Shown: one piece after another, positions 61,042-64,000 of the stretch | How positions within the stretch are numbered: the stretch's first letter is position 1 | Layout of the letters: each line of letters starts with the position of its first letter | Assembly: GCA_017942005.1 (NCBI GenBank) | Contig: JAGAVJ010000045.1 | Location: forward strand, 1 to 64,000 | Reading direction: 5' to 3' | DNA length: 64,000 nucleotides | Source: Clostridia bacterium | Lineage (GTDB): Bacteria > Bacillota > Clostridia > Oscillospirales > CAG-272 | Notes under the pieces: generated by a model | Told to the model about the DNA's origin: nothing | What the model saw: only the letters and a program-made list of their open reading frames with translations | Database searches by the model: none | Translations under genes and position numbers: made by a program

Positions 61042-62478
61042 TTATTTATTTGAGACATACTTCAGCGGATCTGTCGGAGAACCGTCAATCCGAACACTGA
61101 AGTGGCAATGGTTGCCATTGGAATCTCCTGTGCTTCCTGCCATAGCAATCTGCTGCCCTTGCTTTACCACATCCCCTACCTTGACGAGCAAGGAGGTGTT
61201 ATGTGCATAGAGAGTGGAAATTCCGTTGCCATGATCAATAACAATATACCGTCCATAACTGTAGTGTTCTTCTGCAATGATCACCGTACCGCCATCAGAG
61301 GCATAAATGGCGGAATTATATGCATATGGAATATCAATCCCGTTATGGAACTCTGTTTGTCCATAGAGACCAACTCTCCATCCAAACGAAGAAGACACTT
61401 TTTTATATGAAGACTCTGTTGGCCAGATATAGGTACCGGTTACCACATCAGATGCCGACAAGGTTCCTGTCGTCGATGAATCACCCGGTGTAGTAACGGT
61501 TGAAGCAGGCGGTGTCTGTGTCTGATTTTGATTTTTCCGCTCCTCTTCTTCTTTCCTTCTGCGTTCTTCCTCTTCCTTTTTTTTGCGTTCTGCTTCTTCT
61601 CTTGCTTTTCTTGCAGCTTCTTCCTGTGCTTTGCGGATTTTTTCTTCAATCTCAGCTTCCGCTTTTTCCAGTTCCGCTGCTTTTCGATTGTACGAGCTTT
61701 CAATTTGCTGCTTGATTTCTTGTGCAGTTTCTTTGGATTTATACGCTTCTGCCATTTTTTGATCAAGCTCCGCAAGCAAAGCGGCACTTTCCGAACGCTT
61801 ATCTTCCAAAAGCGGCATTTGTTCCGTTAGAGAAGTTAACGTTTCCTGCGCCCGGAACTGCAATGACTGGTACTCTGTCTGCATTTCCGTCAAATCTTTT
61901 TTTGCGGTATCCAGCGCTGCAAGTACGCGCTGATCATAATCCAGCAGGCTTGCAACAATATCTACACGGTATAAAAGATCGGAGAAACTGTCAGAAGATA
62001 ATACAATTTCCAGATAGGAGGTGAAACTGTCCTCATAATTGGCACGAACACGTTCTAAAAAGATTCCGTACCGCTTGTCAATTTCCGCTTGTTTCTCCTC
62101 AATGGCTGTACTGTAATAGGTCAACTGCGTATTATAGACATTCAACAACTCCTGGGTTGCATTGATTTCCGTTTCCAAGGCTGAAATATCTGCATCCAGT
62201 GCAATCTTTGCGTCATACGCTTTCATATAATCATATTCCGCATGATCATAAGCATCCATCGCTTCTTGATATTGATCCCGCGCCATGGAACGTTTCTCTT
62301 TTAAAATTGCAAGTTCTTCTTCCATTTTTTTCAGAGTCTGCGCATCAGATTCCGACATGGAAACTGCTTGCAGCGGTATCACAAGCAACCACTTGGGTAC
62401 AGCATAACCGAGCAGTACTGCACATAAACATAAGAGAACCGCCCGTTTTCCTAATTTTTTTAAAAATTTTTTATTCAT
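61042..62478 (-). CDS. Coiled-coil M23 metallopeptidase (EnvC/PcsB-like), copy B
   Basis: This 478-residue protein repeats the layout of copy A: N-terminal hydrophobic segment, coiled coil (about 38-285), then a Lys/Glu/Arg-rich stretch (about 245-305) and a Thr/Ser-rich spacer, and a terminal M23 domain with FHNGIDIP, YAHNT and GNHCHFSV. The extra charged stretch is the main difference. It lies directly after ftsX, so it is the likely primary FtsEX-controlled hydrolase. The ATG has no strong ribosome binding site. Confidence 0.92.
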   Translation of the reverse strand: MNKKFLKKLGKRAVLLCLCAVLLGYAVPKWLLVIPLQAVSMSESDAQTLKKMEEELAILKEKRSMARDQYQEAMDAYDHAEYDYMKAYDAKIALDADISALETEINATQELLNVYNTQLTYYSTAIEEKQAEIDKRYGIFLERVRANYEDSFTSYLEIVLSSDSFSDLLYRVDIVASLLDYDQRVLAALDTAKKDLTEMQTEYQSLQFRAQETLTSLTEQMPLLEDKRSESAALLAELDQKMAEAYKSKETAQEIKQQIESSYNRKAAELEKAEAEIEEKIRKAQEEAARKAREEAERKKKEEEERRRKEEEERKNQNQTQTPPASTVTTPGDSSTTGTLSASDVVTGTYIWPTESSYKKVSSSFGWRVGLYGQTEFHNGIDIPYAYNSAIYASDGGTVIIAEEHYSYGRYIVIDHGNGISTLYAHNTSLLVKVGDVVKQGQQIAMAGSTGDSNGNHCHFSVRIDGSPTDPLKYVSNK

Positions 62479-62502
62479 GATGATAAATTAACTTTTGCAA
62501 AA

Positions 62503-63393
62503 TTATACTTTCATATATTTCCGCAGCGAAATAGCAGAACCAAGTATACCTGCAATGACACCAATGACAATAAAACCGAGAATCAAATAGGTTTGCACCT
62601 CTGAAAGCGGCGTCACAGAGATCATTTTATAATCATTCGACATTGCATTGAAAATTGCATTGTAAAGAATCGTTTGAAGCAAATATGCAAGACCAGCGGA
62701 AATAAGACCGATGATAATACCTTCAATGATAAACGGCGTCATCATAAAAAAGTTTGTCGCGCCGATATATCGCATGGCAGAAATTTCGCGGTTTCTGGAT
62801 TCTACACCCAGCTTAATGGTGTTGATAATGATAAAGATACTGATAACAAACAGAATCGCCAAAAACCACACAAAAATAAAGGAAACACCGCTTTTGATAT
62901 TCTCGATATCATTTGCAATATCGGTACGGTTGTTGACCTTGCTGACGTGATCCAATTGACCAAGCTGATACACAAGGTTTGCAACACGGGAATTGTCTTC
63001 GTATGTAATTTTAAAAACATCCGGAAGAATATTTTCCTGATTTTCAAAAATATCGTCCACCAGATACGAATATTCACCGTAACGGAAACGCTCGGATTCC
63101 AGACCCTCTTCTTCAGAAATATATTTTACTTCTTTGATATTATCAAGTGCAGCAATCTCCTCTGACAATGCTGCAATTTGTTCATCGGTGGCATCCAGCT
63201 CTGCTATGACAACAATTTCATTCAGCTGAGCAACTTCTTCAATGTTAACATTGACATTATATACCAAAAGGGAAAAACTACCCATCAAAACAAGACAGGA
63301 CAGCAAAACGGTAATTGCCGCCAAGGACATAAGCCCGTTTCTCCATAATCCCTTAAATGCCTGCTGGAAAAAATAGAATATGTTATACCGTCT
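62503..63393 (-). CDS. ftsX: Cell division ABC permease FtsX
   Basis: This 296-residue protein has the FtsX layout: an N-terminal helix (about 20-42), an extracellular domain (about 45-165, VNIEEVAQLNEIVVIAELDAT) and three C-terminal helices. It contains the motif EIVGTNR-like ISAMRYIGATNFFMMTPFIIEG. ATG 63393 (MRRYNIFYFFQQAFKGLW) overlaps the ftsE 3' end by 11 bases, so the two are coupled. With FtsE it transmits ATP hydrolysis to peptidoglycan hydrolases outside the membrane. Confidence 0.96.
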   Translation of the reverse strand, partial: RRYNIFYFFQQAFKGLWRNGLMSLAAITVLLSCLVLMGSFSLLVYNVNVNIEEVAQLNEIVVIAELDATDEQIAALSEEIAALDNIKEVKYISEEEGLESERFRYGEYSYLVDDIFENQENILPDVFKITYEDNSRVANLVYQLGQLDHVSKVNNRTDIANDIENIKSGVSFIFVWFLAILFVISIFIIINTIKLGVESRNREISAMRYIGATNFFMMTPFIIEGIIIGLISAGLAYLLQTILYNAIFNAMSNDYKMISVTPLSEVQTYLILGFIVIGVIAGILGSAISLRKYMKV

Positions 63394-64000
63394 CATCTTC
63401 TTCAAACATACCTCCGATTCTGTCTTCGACAATATGGCCATCTCGAATCGTTATGACACGTTTTTGGAAATAATCGACAATATTTTTTTCATGTGTAACG
63501 ACAATCACCGTCTTGCCTTTGGAATTGATTTTCACAAGAAGATTCATAATTTCCATTTTCATTTTCGGATCAATGTTGGCAGTCGGCTCGTCCGCAATGA
63601 TAATTCTCGGATTGTTTGCAAGTGCACGCGCCAATGCGACACGCTGCTGTTCCCCTCCTGACAATTCCGATGGGAAATTTTTATATTTATCAACCAGACC
63701 GACAATTGATAAAATGGTCGGCACACGGCGTTTGATGACAGAGGTTGGTTCGCCGATGACACGCATTGCAAAAGCGACATTTTCATACACTGTTTTTTTA
63801 TCAAACAGACGAAAATCCTGGAATACCATGCCCAGCTGGCGTCTGTAATATGGGATTTTATAATTGGGAATTTTGTTCAGATTATAGTCTCCTACCCGAA
63901 GCACCCCGCTTGTGACCTGCTCTTCTCTCAGCAAAAGCCGCATCAGCGTGGATTTTCCTGCACCGGATGCACCAACGATAAACACAAATTCACCGTCTTC
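63383..64000 (-). CDS. ftsE: Cell division ATP-binding protein FtsE (5' end outside window)
   Basis: The visible 205 residues begin EDGEFVFIVGASGAGKSTLM (Walker A) and contain FQDFRLFDKKTVYENV, the signature [15 protein letters not shown], Walker B IIIADEPTANID and VTHEKNIVD, all typical of FtsE. About 25 N-terminal residues lie beyond 64000. It ends MFEEDETV, with 11 bases shared with ftsX. Confidence 0.96.
   Translation of the reverse strand, partial: EDGEFVFIVGASGAGKSTLMRLLLREEQVTSGVLRVGDYNLNKIPNYKIPYYRRQLGMVFQDFRLFDKKTVYENVAFAMRVIGEPTSVIKRRVPTILSIVGLVDKYKNFPSELSGGEQQRVALARALANNPRIIIADEPTANIDPKMKMEIMNLLVKINSKGKTVIVVTHEKNIVDYFQKRVITIRDGHIVEDRIGGMFEEDETV

Overview
The window looks like chromosome from a low-to-mid GC Gram-positive Clostridia bacterium, probably a gut glycan forager. 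Supporting signs are AGGAGG-type ribosome binding sites, an ftsE-ftsX-M23-M23 block, YqeG and YqgF, a Re-citrate-synthase-like enzyme, and many glycosidases without signal peptides. I cannot name a genus. I see no rRNA, tRNA or CRISPR array.

Layout. 1-3314 is a visibly AT-richer island of small same-strand genes (DUF1871-like, immunity-like, TPR-like) typical of polymorphic-toxin immunity clusters; several show decay. 3702-6878 is an ABC exporter pair. 6946-11809 (minus) holds an HtrA protease and a large fusion of a ribosomal-protection-type GTPase to a Rae1/YacP-like NYN nuclease. 12011-16291 (minus) is a sialic-acid operon (SGNH esterase, NanA, AraC regulator, sialidase). 16736-24383 carries an amidase, ttcA, trmB (minus), two envelope proteins (DUF1700-like, DUF4097-like) and a two-component system. 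24522-31963 holds GH125 mannosidase, SGNH esterase, YihY, ZIP transporter, RsmF-type methyltransferase and a nucleotidyltransferase. 32241-39351 is a GHL6-type glycosidase plus a complete carbohydrate ABC importer. 39363-40526 is an IS481-like element flanked by exact 30-bp direct repeats. 40701-48774 holds a lipoprotein, a GH28-like protein, a DD-carboxypeptidase, an EamA permease, a GH36-like alpha-galactosidase, an unknown protein and a HAD phosphatase. 49087-56609 holds a Re-citrate-synthase-like enzyme, YqeG, YqgF, a membrane protein, PfkA and a very large lipoprotein. 56898-64000 (minus) is a cell-envelope block: FtsE, FtsX, two M23 peptidases, CtpA, GreA and a membrane protein.

How it fits together. 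The sugar genes suggest import of small glycans by ABC transporters and cytoplasmic trimming of sialic acid, mannose, galactose and uronic-acid-like units. FtsEX probably controls the two coiled-coil M23 hydrolases.

The most unusual signals are: (1) the GTPase-Rae1 fusion; (2) a dispersed structured 5' leader whose hairpins show compensatory changes and whose last hairpin abuts a start codon in an ATGGTCATAAATATG-like end; (3) MITE-like elements with terminal CGTGAGTTCGATGA repeats, one remnant of which now encodes the tail of a histidine kinase; (4) the IS with 30-bp flanking repeats; (5) two genes interrupted by TGA where Trp is expected.
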